Shown here one piece after another: positions 16,783-26,376 of a DNA stretch of 59,839 nucleotides (the first letter of the stretch is position 1; each line of letters starts with the position of its first letter). This stretch comes from Rhodoluna sp. GTDB lineage: Bacteria; Actinomycetota; Actinomycetes; Actinomycetales; Microbacteriaceae. The notes below the pieces were generated by a model, which did no database searches, was not told the DNA's origin, and was given only the letters and a program-made list of their open reading frames with translations. The translations under genes were made by a program, and so were the position numbers. The stretch lies in the NCBI RefSeq assembly GCF_024639375.1, contig NZ_JAHEIM010000007.1:1-59839 (forward strand), given 5' to 3'.

Positions 16783-18248
16783 ATTTCATCACCAACTTCA
16801 ATGCGCACTGCATCCGAAAATTGTTGGCCGCGATCCTCGTAATCCTTGAATTGATCCATTGATGCTGCAGCCGGGGCCAGCAACACGGTGTCACCAGCGG
16901 CAGCAAGTTCTTTTGCTGCGATTACAACCTTGGTCATGACCTGCGATTTGTCGGACTCACTAATTTCAACGACTGCAACGCTTGGCGCATTGGCAGCAAG
17001 CGCCTCGAGAACAGGCGCACGGTCAACACCGATAACGATTGCTGCCTTTAATCGGCCGCCAAAATTCTTGACAAGCTCACCCAGGTCGACGCCCTTGAGT
17101 AATCCCCCAACAATCCAAATAACGTTTTCAAATGAGTTGAGCGATGCTGCTGCAGCGTGAGGGTTCGTAGCTTTAGAGTCATCTATCCAACGCACACCAT
17201 CTTTTTCAAGCAATAACTCAATGCGGTGCGAATCCAACTTGAAAGTTCGAATCGCTTCAAGAATTGCAGCTGGCGCAACATCAATTGAACGCGCCAATGC
17301 AGTTGCAGCGGCAACGTTAGCCATCAAGTGTGGTGTGAGAACACCGATTTCTGCGAGGTCTTCGAGAGTTGCAATTTCAAGTGCCGAATTTGCACGATCG
17401 TCCAAAAAAGCCCGATCGGCCAAAATGTCTTCGACAAAGCCCACCTGGCTGCGGCTTGGAATGCCGGTGGTGAAGCCAATCGCCCTTGCACCCTCGTGCA
17501 CATCGGCATTTTCAACCATTTTTTCGGTGGCGAGGTCATTCACGTTATAAACGCAAGCAACTCGGGTGTTCTCATAAATTTTGGCTTTAGTGTCTGAATA
17601 CGCTTCGAAATCACCGTGCCAGTCCAAGTGATCGTCGGCAATGTTCAACACTGCGCTCGAATAAGGCTCAATGTTGCCCATGTAGTGCAATTGAAAACTC
17701 GAAAGCTCAACCACTAAAACATCGAAGCCCTCTGGGTCTCGAATTGCATCCAAAACTGGAGTGCCGATGTTGCCACAAGCCAAGGCGCGCCTGCCGCTGG
17801 TGACCAGCATGTGCTCCACCAACTGCACGGTCGTGGTTTTGCCATTTGTGCCGGTCACGCAAATCCAGTCGGCAACCTTGGCATTTTTATCGCGCACTCG
17901 CCAAGCCAATTCAATGTCTACCCATACCGCTACATCGTTTTCGGCAGCCCAAGCCAGCAGTTCGTTTTCAGGTCGAATTCCAGGCGAGGTCACCAATAAT
18001 TCAGGAGCAAAATCAATCACTTGCTGAGACACACCAACTGCGGCTTCTCCGGTGATGTGAGAAACACCGATTACATCAAGGATGTCGAGCAAATCGGCTT
18101 CAGCTTTTTGGGCCACCACGAGCACTTCGCAACCCAACTCGGCCAATGTGTCAGCAACCGAAAAGCCGCTTACGCCTAAACCAAATACAACAACGCGAAG
18201 CCCTCGCCAATTCGAGTGCCAGCTTTGCAGTTGATCGAGTTGTGCCAT
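16779..18248 (-). CDS. murD: UDP-N-acetylmuramoyl-L-alanine--D-glutamate ligase
   Basis: 489 residues; adds D-Glu to UDP-MurNAc-L-Ala. The N-terminal domain starts RVVVFGLGVSGFSVAD; the ATP site is CVTGTNGKTTTVQLVEHM (about 128-145), followed by ELSSFQL, NIADDHLDWHGD and the C-terminal WIDDSKATNPHAAAASL. It begins three bases after the mraY stop and overlaps ftsW by four. Somewhat longer than many MurD proteins, with no obvious extra domain. Confidence 0.97.
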   Translation of the reverse strand: MAQLDQLQSWHSNWRGLRVVVFGLGVSGFSVADTLAELGCEVLVVAQKAEADLLDILDVIGVSHITGEAAVGVSQQVIDFAPELLVTSPGIRPENELLAWAAENDVAVWVDIELAWRVRDKNAKVADWICVTGTNGKTTTVQLVEHMLVTSGRRALACGNIGTPVLDAIRDPEGFDVLVVELSSFQLHYMGNIEPYSSAVLNIADDHLDWHGDFEAYSDTKAKIYENTRVACVYNVNDLATEKMVENADVHEGARAIGFTTGIPSRSQVGFVEDILADRAFLDDRANSALEIATLEDLAEIGVLTPHLMANVAAATALARSIDVAPAAILEAIRTFKLDSHRIELLLEKDGVRWIDDSKATNPHAAAASLNSFENVIWIVGGLLKGVDLGELVKNFGGRLKAAIVIGVDRAPVLEALAANAPSVAVVEISESDKSQVMTKVVIAAKELAAAGDTVLLAPAAASMDQFKDYEDRGQQFSDAVRIEVGDEI

Positions 18249-18251
18249 TTG

Positions 18252-19352
18252 CTAACCGTAAATCCATTCGATGTAGAAAATTCCAATACCGGTAAGAACG
18301 CTTAGTCCGGCAATAATCCAAAAACGAACCACAACGGTGATTTGAGCCCAACCCTTTAGCTCAAAGTGGTGGTGCAACGGGCTCATCAGGAAAATGCGTC
18401 GACCTGTTCCGGTGCGCCACTTGGTGAGTTTGAAGAACAAGCGCTGAATCACTACTGAGCCAGTAACGATCACGAAGATTCCGCCGATCGGCACTAGCAA
18501 CAGTTCGGTGCGAGAAAGAATTGCCAGGGCTGCAAGTGCACCACCCAAACCTAGTGAACCGGTGTCTCCCATAAAAATTTGAGCTGGAGATGTGTTCCAC
18601 CAGAGGAATCCAATCAAAGCGCCAACAATTGCAGATGCAACCACTGCCAAATCGAGCGGGTCGCGAACCGAATAGCAACTAGAGATATTTTCAACCACTG
18701 TGGTGCAAGACTGGTTGAACTCCCAGAAACCGATAACTGTGTATGCGCCAATTGCCATCAGGCTTGAGCCCGTCGCCAAGCCATCTAATCCGTCGGCAAT
18801 GTTCACACCGTTCGAAGCGGATGCAACTAAGAAGTAAATCCAAAGAATAAAAAGAATCACGCCGGCGATGGTGCCAAACATCATCAAGTCGATGCCGGTG
18901 TCTCGAACAATCGAAATCTTGGTAGAGGCCGGGGTTAGCCCAGTCTCGTTTGGAAACTGCAAAGCCAAAATGGCAAAGACCGTAGCCACAACACCCTGGC
19001 CGGCAATTTTTGCCCAACCATTTAACCCAAGGCTGCGTTGCTTATGAGTCTTGATGAAGTCATCAATAAAGCCAACCAATCCGAGGCCAACCAACATAAA
19101 AAGCACGAGCAAGGCCGAAGCCGTTGGGGTTTCAAAGTTTGCAAGTTTGCCAACAAAATAGCCGAGCACCGCAGCAAAGATGATTACAACGCCACCCATG
19201 GTTGGCGTGCCACGCTTGGTGTGGTGCGATTCTGGCCCATCATCGCGAATGAACTGGCCCCACTTAAGCTGGCGAAACAGCCAGATAAAACCAGGTGTGG
19301 CCAAAAGGGTGAACGCCATGGCAATGCCACCAGCAAGCAATATCGCTCTCAA
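18252..19352 (-). CDS. mraY: Phospho-N-acetylmuramoyl-pentapeptide transferase
   Basis: 366 residues with about ten membrane segments; links the UDP-MurNAc pentapeptide to undecaprenyl phosphate, giving lipid I. Family motifs are present: [12 protein letters not shown], the acidic [42 protein letters not shown] and the histidine motif [13 protein letters not shown]. The start is a TTG at 19352 that overlaps the murF stop (TTGA) and has GGAGG seven bases upstream. Confidence 0.97.
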   Translation of the reverse strand: MRAILLAGGIAMAFTLLATPGFIWLFRQLKWGQFIRDDGPESHHTKRGTPTMGGVVIIFAAVLGYFVGKLANFETPTASALLVLFMLVGLGLVGFIDDFIKTHKQRSLGLNGWAKIAGQGVVATVFAILALQFPNETGLTPASTKISIVRDTGIDLMMFGTIAGVILFILWIYFLVASASNGVNIADGLDGLATGSSLMAIGAYTVIGFWEFNQSCTTVVENISSCYSVRDPLDLAVVASAIVGALIGFLWWNTSPAQIFMGDTGSLGLGGALAALAILSRTELLLVPIGGIFVIVTGSVVIQRLFFKLTKWRTGTGRRIFLMSPLHHHFELKGWAQITVVVRFWIIAGLSVLTGIGIFYIEWIYG

Positions 19353-20755
19353 GCGCTAACCTCCATCAAGTCATCCCCAAGGTGTCTCAGGTTGGCGCTC
19401 TTCGATGACTTAACCAACACAATGTCGCCAGCCACAAGCATTCCACGAAGGTAGGCCAAAGCCTCGTCAATTGACTCAAAGAATTTTGATTCGCCGCCCC
19501 AAGAGCCTTCTTGCTCAGCGCCCATGTGAATCAACTTGGCACTCTGCCCCACCACGATTAGTTGATTGATGTCGAGACGAACAACGATGCGACCGATGGC
19601 ATCGTGCTGCTCTCGAGATGATTCACCTAGCTCGGCCATTTCGCCAAGCACCGCAATTGTGCGTCGGCCACTCTTGCCAAGTTGCGCCAAGGTTTGCAAG
19701 GCAGCTTTGGTGGAATCAGGACTCGCGTTATAGGCGTCATTGATTACAGCCACACCATCTGCACGCTGCATCAATTGCATGCGCCAGCGCTCAGCCAATG
19801 GCATGTTCTGCAGTGCGGCAATAATTTGGGCTCGCTGCACACCGAGCGAATCTGCTACTGCGGCTGCGGCAAGCGCATTCATCACATGGTGTTCGCCAAG
19901 AATCTGCAATTTAACCTCGGATACCTGCGAATCCGGCCAGTGCAGTTCAAAGCTTGTTCCCGTGATGTCAAGTTTCTGGCCGGTAGCTCGGTAATTTGCA
20001 TCGGCGCTAGTGCCAAACCAGATCTTTTTTGCCGTGGTTAGGTCTTGCATATCACGCACGTAACCGTCATCGGCGTTCAGGATTAGCAGATCTTCAGCGC
20101 CAAGTTCTTCAGCAAGTTCAGCCTTGATTTTGGCAGTGGTTTCGATGCCACCAAACTCACCAACGTGTGCCAGGCCAACCTTAAGTTCAACGCCAATATT
20201 TGGTTTAGCAATTTGAGCCAGGTAGCGAATGCTGCCCTCGCCACCGGCTCCAAGTTCAACAACCAAGAATTTGGTCTGGTCGGTAACTTTCAAAATCGAA
20301 ATGGGAGCGCCAACTTCGTTATTGAAGGATTCAATTGGAGCAATGGTTTCACCAGCACTGCTCAAGATTTCACGCAACATATTTTTTGTGGTGGTTTTGC
20401 CATTTGAACCCGTGATGCCAACCACTTTCAATTCGCTGCGGCTGCGCACCACCTGCAGAACATGTTTTGCCAACAAACCCAGCGCTGCGACCGAATCAGA
20501 AACCTTGATCTGCGGCAAATTAGCTTCTGGCACTTCGCGCTCAACAATTGCAGCAACAGCCCCTGCTTGCGCGGCATCGGAAACAAATAAATGACCATCG
20601 GTCACTTCACCCGGTTTTGCAACAAAGAGACTTCCCAAAGCCACAAGTCGCGAGTCGGTTTCGACCGATCCGGTTACTAATGCGTCACCAGCACTTGCTT
20701 GCAGCACGGTTCCGCCAACAGCTTCAGCAATTTCGTTCAAACTAATCGAGATCAT
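19349..20755 (-). CDS. murF: UDP-MurNAc-tripeptide--D-alanyl-D-alanine ligase
   Basis: 468 residues from the ATG at 20755, which overlaps the murE stop (ATGA); an in-frame extension to 20860 lies inside murE and is not family-like. Adds D-Ala-D-Ala to complete the pentapeptide. Motifs are [21 protein letters not shown] (read in parts), [26 protein letters not shown], and [16 protein letters not shown]. No ddl gene is nearby, so D-Ala-D-Ala synthesis must be encoded elsewhere. Confidence 0.96.
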   Translation of the reverse strand: MISISLNEIAEAVGGTVLQASAGDALVTGSVETDSRLVALGSLFVAKPGEVTDGHLFVSDAAQAGAVAAIVEREVPEANLPQIKVSDSVAALGLLAKHVLQVVRSRSELKVVGITGSNGKTTTKNMLREILSSAGETIAPIESFNNEVGAPISILKVTDQTKFLVVELGAGGEGSIRYLAQIAKPNIGVELKVGLAHVGEFGGIETTAKIKAELAEELGAEDLLILNADDGYVRDMQDLTTAKKIWFGTSADANYRATGQKLDITGTSFELHWPDSQVSEVKLQILGEHHVMNALAAAAVADSLGVQRAQIIAALQNMPLAERWRMQLMQRADGVAVINDAYNASPDSTKAALQTLAQLGKSGRRTIAVLGEMAELGESSREQHDAIGRIVVRLDINQLIVVGQSAKLIHMGAEQEGSWGGESKFFESIDEALAYLRGMLVAGDIVLVKSSKSANLRHLGDDLMEVSA

Positions 20756-22296
20756 GACCAACCATTTTCTCGCAGGGCCGCACGCGCTTCTTCGCGAGCC
20801 GAATATCGCGTTCTGACACCTTTGATGTCGCGGTAATCCTGGTGACCAGGGCCTGCCCAAAGAATTGCATCTCCCGGCTTTGCTAACGAGACAGCTTTGC
20901 GAATGGCCGCTTCGGGAGGGCTCATTTCATAAATTTCAAGGTCTGGGCGCGCCGCCTTGGCAGCATCCATAAGAGTTTTTCGAATCGATGCAGGGTCTTC
21001 AAAGCGCGGGTGATGGTCGGTGATGATCAATACGTCGCTTCCTTCGGCAGCCACCTGAGCCATTGCAGGTCGCTTGCTGGCATCGCGATCTCCATCGGCA
21101 CCAAAAACCATAAACACGCGTCCGTCGGTAACTTTGCGCACGGCTGACAAAGTGTTCAAGAAGGCATCTGGGCTGTGGCCAAAGTCAACATAAACGTTTG
21201 GTCCGGTGTCACCCGAAACACGTTCGGTGCGACCTGGCAGGTAAGCATCAATTCCACCGGCAATTGCTTTGGCAATCCGATTGGCGTCAAAACCAGCTTC
21301 AATCAGCATCACAATTGCGAGACCCGCATTTGCCGCCATGTGTGCGCCTAGAAGAGGCACCCGGGAACGGATGTTGACACCATCTGGCCCTGCAAGAACA
21401 AAAGAGGTGTACTTCGAAGTTTCTGCTGTGATCGCAACATGCCAGTCGGCATTGACCCCGAGTTCACTCGTGATGGTCACAACTGGAATTTCACTCTGCT
21501 TTTTAACTTCGATTCCATATTTCGAATCTAGGCAAACTACTCCGCGACTTGCTCGAGCCTTGGTAAACAAAGGCAACTTCGCTTCAAGATACTCCTGCAT
21601 GTCTTTGTAGTCATCCAGGTGATCGTGACTCAGATTGGTGAACCCGGCTACATCGAAGTGCAATCCATCTACGCGCAATTGGCTTAGAGCCTGTGCCGAA
21701 ACTTCAATCGCAATCGCAGTCACACCTTTTTCGCGCATGCGTGCAATCAGTGCCTGCATTTCAGGTGACTCAGGTGTAGTCAATCGGCTCACAATTACTT
21801 CACCGGCAATGTGACGCTCTGCAGTGGATGTCAAACCAGTGATCTCACCAAGCTGTTTCAAAATCGCTTCAAGCAAATAACTGGTTGATGTTTTGCCATT
21901 CGTACCCGTGGTGGCAAAAAGTTTTGGCATCTGGCCAGCCACGTTGCCATAAACAAAGGCGGCAAGTTCTCCGAGTTTTTTGCGAGGCTCTTCGAGCAAC
22001 AAAACTGGAACACGAACTTCTCCGATTAAGTCTCGACCGGCTTGATCTGTGACGATAGCCACACAACCGAGTTCAAGCGCCTTTGTCACAAATGTTGCTC
22101 CATGAGTTTTTTTGCCAGGCATTGCCACAAAGAGATCGCCAGGTCGCAGATCGCCCGTGTTCATGCTGATTCCAGTGATCTGCAAAGAAGATGCGTCTCC
22201 AAAAACTTGAAGATCAAAATGCTTTGCAAATGCTTCGACCGAAACGGGTTTTACCCGATCAGGCCTAAGGATTGGTGGAATCTGCTCGATAGTCAT
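20752..22296 (-). CDS. murE: UDP-MurNAc-L-Ala-D-Glu--diamino-acid ligase MurE
   Basis: 514 residues; adds the third-position amino acid of the stem peptide. The ATP site is FATTGTNGKTSTSYLLEAI (about residues 110-130), then TTPESPEMQ, NLSHDHLDDYKDM, YVDFGHSPDA and VFGADGDRD. The specificity motif, DNPR in diaminopimelate-adding enzymes, reads DHHPR here (TDHHPRFEDPAS). Microbacteriaceae often carry lysine, ornithine, diaminobutyrate or homoserine at this position, so the substrate should not be assumed to be diaminopimelate. It starts two bases after the ftsI stop and overlaps murF. Confidence 0.95.
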   Translation of the reverse strand: MTIEQIPPILRPDRVKPVSVEAFAKHFDLQVFGDASSLQITGISMNTGDLRPGDLFVAMPGKKTHGATFVTKALELGCVAIVTDQAGRDLIGEVRVPVLLLEEPRKKLGELAAFVYGNVAGQMPKLFATTGTNGKTSTSYLLEAILKQLGEITGLTSTAERHIAGEVIVSRLTTPESPEMQALIARMREKGVTAIAIEVSAQALSQLRVDGLHFDVAGFTNLSHDHLDDYKDMQEYLEAKLPLFTKARASRGVVCLDSKYGIEVKKQSEIPVVTITSELGVNADWHVAITAETSKYTSFVLAGPDGVNIRSRVPLLGAHMAANAGLAIVMLIEAGFDANRIAKAIAGGIDAYLPGRTERVSGDTGPNVYVDFGHSPDAFLNTLSAVRKVTDGRVFMVFGADGDRDASKRPAMAQVAAEGSDVLIITDHHPRFEDPASIRKTLMDAAKAARPDLEIYEMSPPEAAIRKAVSLAKPGDAILWAGPGHQDYRDIKGVRTRYSAREEARAALRENGWS

Positions 22297-22298
22297 GG

Positions 22299-24065
22299 TT
22301 ACCAGGTGGTCGCAATCATGGTCGGTTTGGTGGTCGAAGGTGGCACGCGGCGATCGCGCAGCACCTGCTGAAACAATTTTTTGAAAACTGGTGTTGCACC
22401 AAGTGCGTTGCTAACTGTTCTTGACTTAAAGAATGTCACGGCAACCACATATTGCGGGTCTTCAATTGGCGCCATCCCGATAAATGAGATTGCGTGCAGA
22501 GGGCCATAACGGCCAGTATTTGGATCGGTAATTTGCGCCGTGCCACTCTTACCGCCAACGCGGTATCCAGGAACGCCACCGGTGCGACCAACACCACCTT
22601 CGATTACGTTCATCTCGAGCATGCTTGCGGTTTCTGATGCAGTTTTTTCTGAGATTGCACGAACACCTGGCTTGACGACATTCTTGGTCTCATTGCCATT
22701 GGCATCAATACATCCATCAACCAATTGAGGTTGCAAACGCACACCCTTGTTGGCAATGGTCTGATACAAAAATGCCGACTGAATAGGCGTCACACTGATG
22801 CCTTGGCCAAACATCGAAACATACTTCTTGATGCCGTCCCATTTATCAACTGGGTTTAGCAATCCAGATTCTTCACCCGGATACCCAACGCCGGTCTTTG
22901 CTCCAAGTCCGAATTTCTGCAAGTACTGATAACGAACCGTGTAAGGCACGCTTTGACCAATCTTCATGATTCCAGTGTTAGAAGAATCGCGAAGCACACC
23001 GGTGAGGGTTAGCTTGTCATAGCCGTGAGCGTGTGAATCGGTAACCGTGTAGCCAACCCCCGGAATTGACCAAGAGTAAGGTGCCACGGTGCGCGTCAAT
23101 GGAGTTCCGGCGCCGGTGTCAACAACTGTGGCAGCGGTCACTGTCTTCAATGTCGAACCGGGTTCAAACGAAGCTCTAAAAATTCTTGAGCCGCGGTTTT
23201 GATCGGCCGATTTGCCGGGCACGTTTGGATCAACGGTTGGAACTTCGGCGGCCACCAAAATCTTTCCGGTCTTGGCTTCGATAACAATTGCCGAACCCCA
23301 GTCGGCCTGCAGGTAAGCCAACTGGCTAGAAAGCGCCTGCTGCGCAAAGTACTGCAGGTCAGAATCGATGGTCAGCTGTATATCTTTGCCCGGCACGGCT
23401 CGTTGGGTAGTCACAACACTCGAAGGAATCTTGATGCCGTCTTCGCCCTTTTCAAAGGTCTCTTTGCCGTCAACGCCAGCGAGGCATTTGTCGTACTGCA
23501 TCTCGAGACCCTCTAGAGCATTTCCATCGGTACCCAAGAATCCCAGGATGTTTCCGGCAACAGCACCGTTTGGATAAATGCGAGTTGGGATTGGGTCGTA
23601 ATAAAGCCATGGAATTTCAAGCGCACGTACTTTGCGGTACTGCTCGGCATCCACACGCTTTTTGATTTGCGAGTACTCACCGGTGCCAGTGATTTTCGTC
23701 ATCACATCTTGCGGAGTCATCTCAATAATGGCTGCAATCTCGGTTGCAAGTTGTTCAACCGAAACGGTTACGGTCTGCCCGTTAACCTCGCGCGTGATTG
23801 GCAGAACTTTGCTTGGTGCAGCGTTGATGTCGTAGCGGTAAACCGACTTAGCTAGCACTTTTCCCTGCGAATCTATGATTTCGCCTCGCAAGGCTGGCAA
23901 AACTCGACTCACGGCACGATTGGCAAATGACTTTGCATTGATTGCGTCGGCCTCAATAATTTGTAAATCAACTAGGCGAATGCCAAAAATAACCGCTAGA
24001 ACAACCACAATCGCAACTAGAAGGCGAATGCGTTTTTTAGGTTCTCCAGGCGTCAGATATGTCAT
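22299..24065 (-). CDS. ftsI: Septal peptidoglycan transpeptidase FtsI (PBP3-type)
   Basis: 588 residues, class B penicillin-binding protein that cross-links septal peptidoglycan with FtsW. A short cytoplasmic tail and one membrane segment (IRLLVAIVVVLAVIFGIRLV, about 13-32) precede the PBP dimerisation domain and the transpeptidase domain. Active-site motifs are complete: the serine in GSTLKTVTAA, SSN in RDSSNTGI, and KSG in GGKSGTAQI. No C-terminal PASTA repeats. It follows the ftsL-like gene by 16 bases. Confidence 0.96.
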   Translation of the reverse strand: MTYLTPGEPKKRIRLLVAIVVVLAVIFGIRLVDLQIIEADAINAKSFANRAVSRVLPALRGEIIDSQGKVLAKSVYRYDINAAPSKVLPITREVNGQTVTVSVEQLATEIAAIIEMTPQDVMTKITGTGEYSQIKKRVDAEQYRKVRALEIPWLYYDPIPTRIYPNGAVAGNILGFLGTDGNALEGLEMQYDKCLAGVDGKETFEKGEDGIKIPSSVVTTQRAVPGKDIQLTIDSDLQYFAQQALSSQLAYLQADWGSAIVIEAKTGKILVAAEVPTVDPNVPGKSADQNRGSRIFRASFEPGSTLKTVTAATVVDTGAGTPLTRTVAPYSWSIPGVGYTVTDSHAHGYDKLTLTGVLRDSSNTGIMKIGQSVPYTVRYQYLQKFGLGAKTGVGYPGEESGLLNPVDKWDGIKKYVSMFGQGISVTPIQSAFLYQTIANKGVRLQPQLVDGCIDANGNETKNVVKPGVRAISEKTASETASMLEMNVIEGGVGRTGGVPGYRVGGKSGTAQITDPNTGRYGPLHAISFIGMAPIEDPQYVVAVTFFKSRTVSNALGATPVFKKLFQQVLRDRRVPPSTTKPTMIATTW

Positions 24066-24081
24066 CTGCCGACCTGCCTAT

Positions 24082-24654
24082 CTAGTGAGTTGGTGAAGCT
24101 GGGATAGCGCCACCATTTGAAGTTACCTGCACCACAGCAGGTTTCTGGTTAGCGACATCAGCGGCAGCAATGGTCTTGGTCTTGGTTGAAACATTTGCCG
24201 AAGTTGCAGTTAGGGCCGAGTTAGGCACCAAGTTGCGAGCAACACGGCCATCGGTGTTTAGTGCGGCCTGTGGCTTGCCAAAAACCTTCTGGTCAGCAAG
24301 TCGCAAGAAAACCGGATTGGCGTTGGTGATCATGCCAAGTTTCTCGGCAGCATTTGAAAGATTCTGCTGAGAAGCAAGTGAATCAACCTGTTCGCTCAAA
24401 ATCTGAGTGGTAGTGATTAGTTCCTTCTTTTGCTGCTGCAAGTTTGCAAGCTCATAAACCGCAGATGAAGTCATGATGGTCAACAGCAAGTTCAAAAGCG
24501 CAACGCCAATTGCACCAACCATTACGGTGCCAATGATGGCAAGCGCCGGGCGAGATGAACGAAGGCGGTTGGTTGAAGTCACCAACGAAAGCTGTGGGCG
24601 TTGCGGCGCTCGCAAACCTGCTGCTTGACGGTTGTTCAATCGCATTACGCTCAT
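24082..24654 (-). CDS. ftsL: FtsL-like bitopic division protein
   Basis: 190 residues with low similarity to named proteins, but position and build fit FtsL. A basic cytoplasmic N-terminus (about 1-38) is followed by one membrane helix ([22 protein letters not shown], about 39-60) and a coiled coil ([21 protein letters not shown] to AEKLGMI, about 72-110). A Ser/Thr/Ala-rich extracellular tail (about 130-190) is longer than in most FtsL. The ATG overlaps the rsmH stop (ATGA), and ftsI follows. FtsL forms a complex with DivIC and FtsQ; here that is inference from context. Confidence 0.8.
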   Translation of the reverse strand: MSVMRLNNRQAAGLRAPQRPQLSLVTSTNRLRSSRPALAIIGTVMVGAIGVALLNLLLTIMTSSAVYELANLQQQKKELITTTQILSEQVDSLASQQNLSNAAEKLGMITNANPVFLRLADQKVFGKPQAALNTDGRVARNLVPNSALTATSANVSTKTKTIAAADVANQKPAVVQVTSNGGAIPASPTH

Positions 24655-25613
24655 GCTGCTCTCCGGATCTTCTCTGCGGCACGGAGTCTCACCGATGCAG
24701 CACGTGGGTTCTTTGAAATTTCAAGGTCTGTAGCAGGCTCTGCGCCCTTAACCAAAAGGCGAAGCACTGGTGCGTGCTCTGGCAACTCGATAGGCAATTC
24801 GATTGGCGCTGAAGAATTTGCAGCCGCAACGAGTGCCTGCTTCACAATTCGGTCTTCAAGTGAGTGGTACGAAAGCACCACAATTCGGCCGCCTACCGCC
24901 AGGCAATCAATTGCCGCTGGCATTGTGCGGGCAAGAACTTCAAGTTCACCGTTAACTTCAATGCGCAGTGCCTGAAATACACGCTTTGCAGGATGACCAG
25001 AGCTTTTACCTGGGATGAACGGAATGACCTTGGTAATCAGAGCTGCCAACTCGGTGCTGTTTACAAACGGAGTGGCCTTGCGGGCGGCCACGATCTCACG
25101 AGCCACAGCCTTCGCGTATCGCTCTTCGCCAAACTCTTTGAAAATGCGGGCAAGTTCTGCCTCGCTATAGGTGTTTACAACATCGGCAGCAGTGCTGCCA
25201 GTGGTTGAGTCCATGCGCATGTCAAGTGGCGCCGCGTAGGAATAGGCAAAGCCACGGTCACGCTCATCCAACTGCATTGATGAAACACCGAGGTCAAGCA
25301 AGATGCCCTGCACTTCATCGATGTCTAGCTCTTCAAGCACTTCAGCGATTTCGTCGTAAACCGCGTGCACTAGGTTCACCCGTGAGCCAAAGCGAGCCAA
25401 CCGCGCTCCGGCAAGTTCAAGTGCCTTTGGGTCACGGTCAATGCCAACCAGAGTGAGGTTTGGAAAGCGGTCTAGAAATGCTTCGCTGTGGCCACCAAGA
25501 CCAAGGGTGCAGTCCACGAGGATAGGGTTTTCGCCAGTAAAAGCCTCAGCCAAAATTTCGATTGAGCGCTCAAGAAGAACTGGTTCGTGAAGTTCAGAGA
25601 TGTTCTTTGTCAT
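24651..25613 (-). CDS. rsmH: 16S rRNA (cytosine-1402-N4)-methyltransferase RsmH
   Basis: 320 residues; methylates C1402 of 16S rRNA with S-adenosylmethionine. Motifs are [13 protein letters not shown], the SAM site [73 protein letters not shown] and [12 protein letters not shown]. It is the second gene of the division cluster, after mraZ, from which it is separated by 125 bases; a 24-codon reading frame lies in that gap. Confidence 0.97.
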   Translation of the reverse strand: MTKNISELHEPVLLERSIEILAEAFTGENPILVDCTLGLGGHSEAFLDRFPNLTLVGIDRDPKALELAGARLARFGSRVNLVHAVYDEIAEVLEELDIDEVQGILLDLGVSSMQLDERDRGFAYSYAAPLDMRMDSTTGSTAADVVNTYSEAELARIFKEFGEERYAKAVAREIVAARKATPFVNSTELAALITKVIPFIPGKSSGHPAKRVFQALRIEVNGELEVLARTMPAAIDCLAVGGRIVVLSYHSLEDRIVKQALVAAANSSAPIELPIELPEHAPVLRLLVKGAEPATDLEISKNPRAASVRLRAAEKIRRAA

Positions 25614-25615
25614 TT

Positions 25616-25690
25616 TTAGTTCCGGTGGTCCCTGCTTCTAGGGCCCCATCCATTCGCCTCGGCTTGGTTGTCTTTGGCTGAATCTGGCAT
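25616..25690 (-). other. Short reading frame in the mraZ-rsmH gap (24 codons)
   Basis: In the 125-base gap between mraZ and rsmH, ATG at 25690 opens a 24-codon frame rich in Asp, Asn and Arg that stops two bases before the rsmH start. It has no ribosome site and no recognised relative. It could be a leader peptide coupling translation into rsmH, or chance. The remainder of the gap shows no clear terminator. Confidence 0.2.
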
Positions 25691-25738
25691 CGGGGAAGAT
25701 AGCCAGAGTCGTGAACGGCTGGAGTTCTAGCAGCAGGG

Positions 25739-26170
25739 CTAGAAGAGTCCCGGAATCACCTCCTGCGCAACATTCGCGAAGGCATCTTCTTGCTTGGCTA
25801 GGTACTCGTTCCAAGACTTGGCATCCCAAATCTCAGCGCGTGAACCAACACCAATGACGATCAATTCTTTGTCTAGGCCGGCATATTGACGAAGTGCCGC
25901 AGGGATAGTCACGCGGCCTTGCTTGTCTGGAAGCTCATCCGAGGCGCCTGAAAGAAAAACGCGCAAGTAGTTGCGAGCTTCAATGCTGGTGACTGGCGCC
26001 TGGCGAATCTTGTCGTGAACGGCAGCAAACTCAGCGGCGCTAAATACGTAAAGGCAGTTCTCTTGGCCACGGGTGATTACCAAGCCACTTTGAAGTTCAT
26101 CGCGGAATTTGGCCGGCAGAAAAACACGGCCCTTTTCGTCGAGCTTGGGTGCATGAGTGCCTAGCAACAT
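25739..26170 (-). CDS. mraZ: Transcriptional regulator MraZ
   Basis: 143 residues, exactly the usual size. Two AbrB-like MraZ domains: the first starts [23 protein letters not shown], the second is around residue 85 with [23 protein letters not shown]. Both contain the DxKGR/DKQGR DNA-contact segment. The start is the ATG at 26170 with GGGGG eight bases upstream; a longer frame to 26236 crosses the operator. MraZ forms a ring and represses its own division cluster; matching GTGG repeats are found upstream. Confidence 0.97.
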   Translation of the reverse strand: MLLGTHAPKLDEKGRVFLPAKFRDELQSGLVITRGQENCLYVFSAAEFAAVHDKIRQAPVTSIEARNYLRVFLSGASDELPDKQGRVTIPAALRQYAGLDKELIVIGVGSRAEIWDAKSWNEYLAKQEDAFANVAQEVIPGLF

Positions 26171-26207
26171 CTGCGTCCCCCTTCCTTCGACATCGATTTT
26201 ACGCTTA

Positions 26208-26235
26208 CCTCCACAATACACCACTTTCATCCACA
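26208..26235 (-). promoter_or_regulatory. MraZ operator: three GTGG repeats with 10-bp period
   Basis: On the plus strand CCAC begins at exactly 26211, 26221 and 26231, so the minus strand reads TGTGGATGAA, AGTGGTGTAT, TGTGGAGGTA in tandem. Three direct repeats with a 10-bp period just upstream of mraZ are the hallmark of the MraZ-binding site. It lies in the predicted 5' leader, downstream of the promoter at 26257-26285. Confidence 0.8.
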
Positions 26236-26256
26236 AATGGTCTATTTCTGGCTTAA

Positions 26257-26285
26257 ATTTAGCCCCGGTGTGTCATATATGTCAA
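26257..26285 (-). promoter_or_regulatory. Promoter of the mraZ division cluster
   Basis: A perfect -35 TTGACA (26280-26285) is followed, after a 17-base spacer, by CTAAAT (26257-26262); TAAATT one base later is the alternative -10. The MraZ repeats start about 22 bases downstream, a plausible place for repression. It is the best -35/-10 pair I recognised in the window. Confidence 0.65.
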
Positions 26286-26334
26286 TAAATACTTGGATTT
26301 TGCTAGGTGGAGCAAAAACCATCAGTTAAAGCAA

Positions 26335-26360
26335 AAAACCCACCCGAATGGGTGGGTTTT
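26335..26360 (-). terminator. Intrinsic terminator after the DUF3040 gene
   Basis: A perfect 11-bp stem, AAAACCCACCC / GGGTGGGTTTT, closes a 4-base loop. On the minus strand it is followed by a run of six T, placed 16 bases after the stop of the DUF3040 gene. It separates that gene from the mraZ promoter 50 bases further on. Confidence 0.9.
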
Positions 26361-26376
26361 GCGAAAAAACTAGCCT

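Noticed and set aside
10674-26170. Missing ftsA and ddl as a sign of deletion
   Set aside because: ftsA is generally absent from actinobacteria, where SepF fills the role, and ddl commonly lies outside the cluster.
26335-26360. GGGTGGG motif as a possible G-quadruplex
   Set aside because: Only two G-runs are present and the sequence is fully explained as one arm of a perfect terminator stem.
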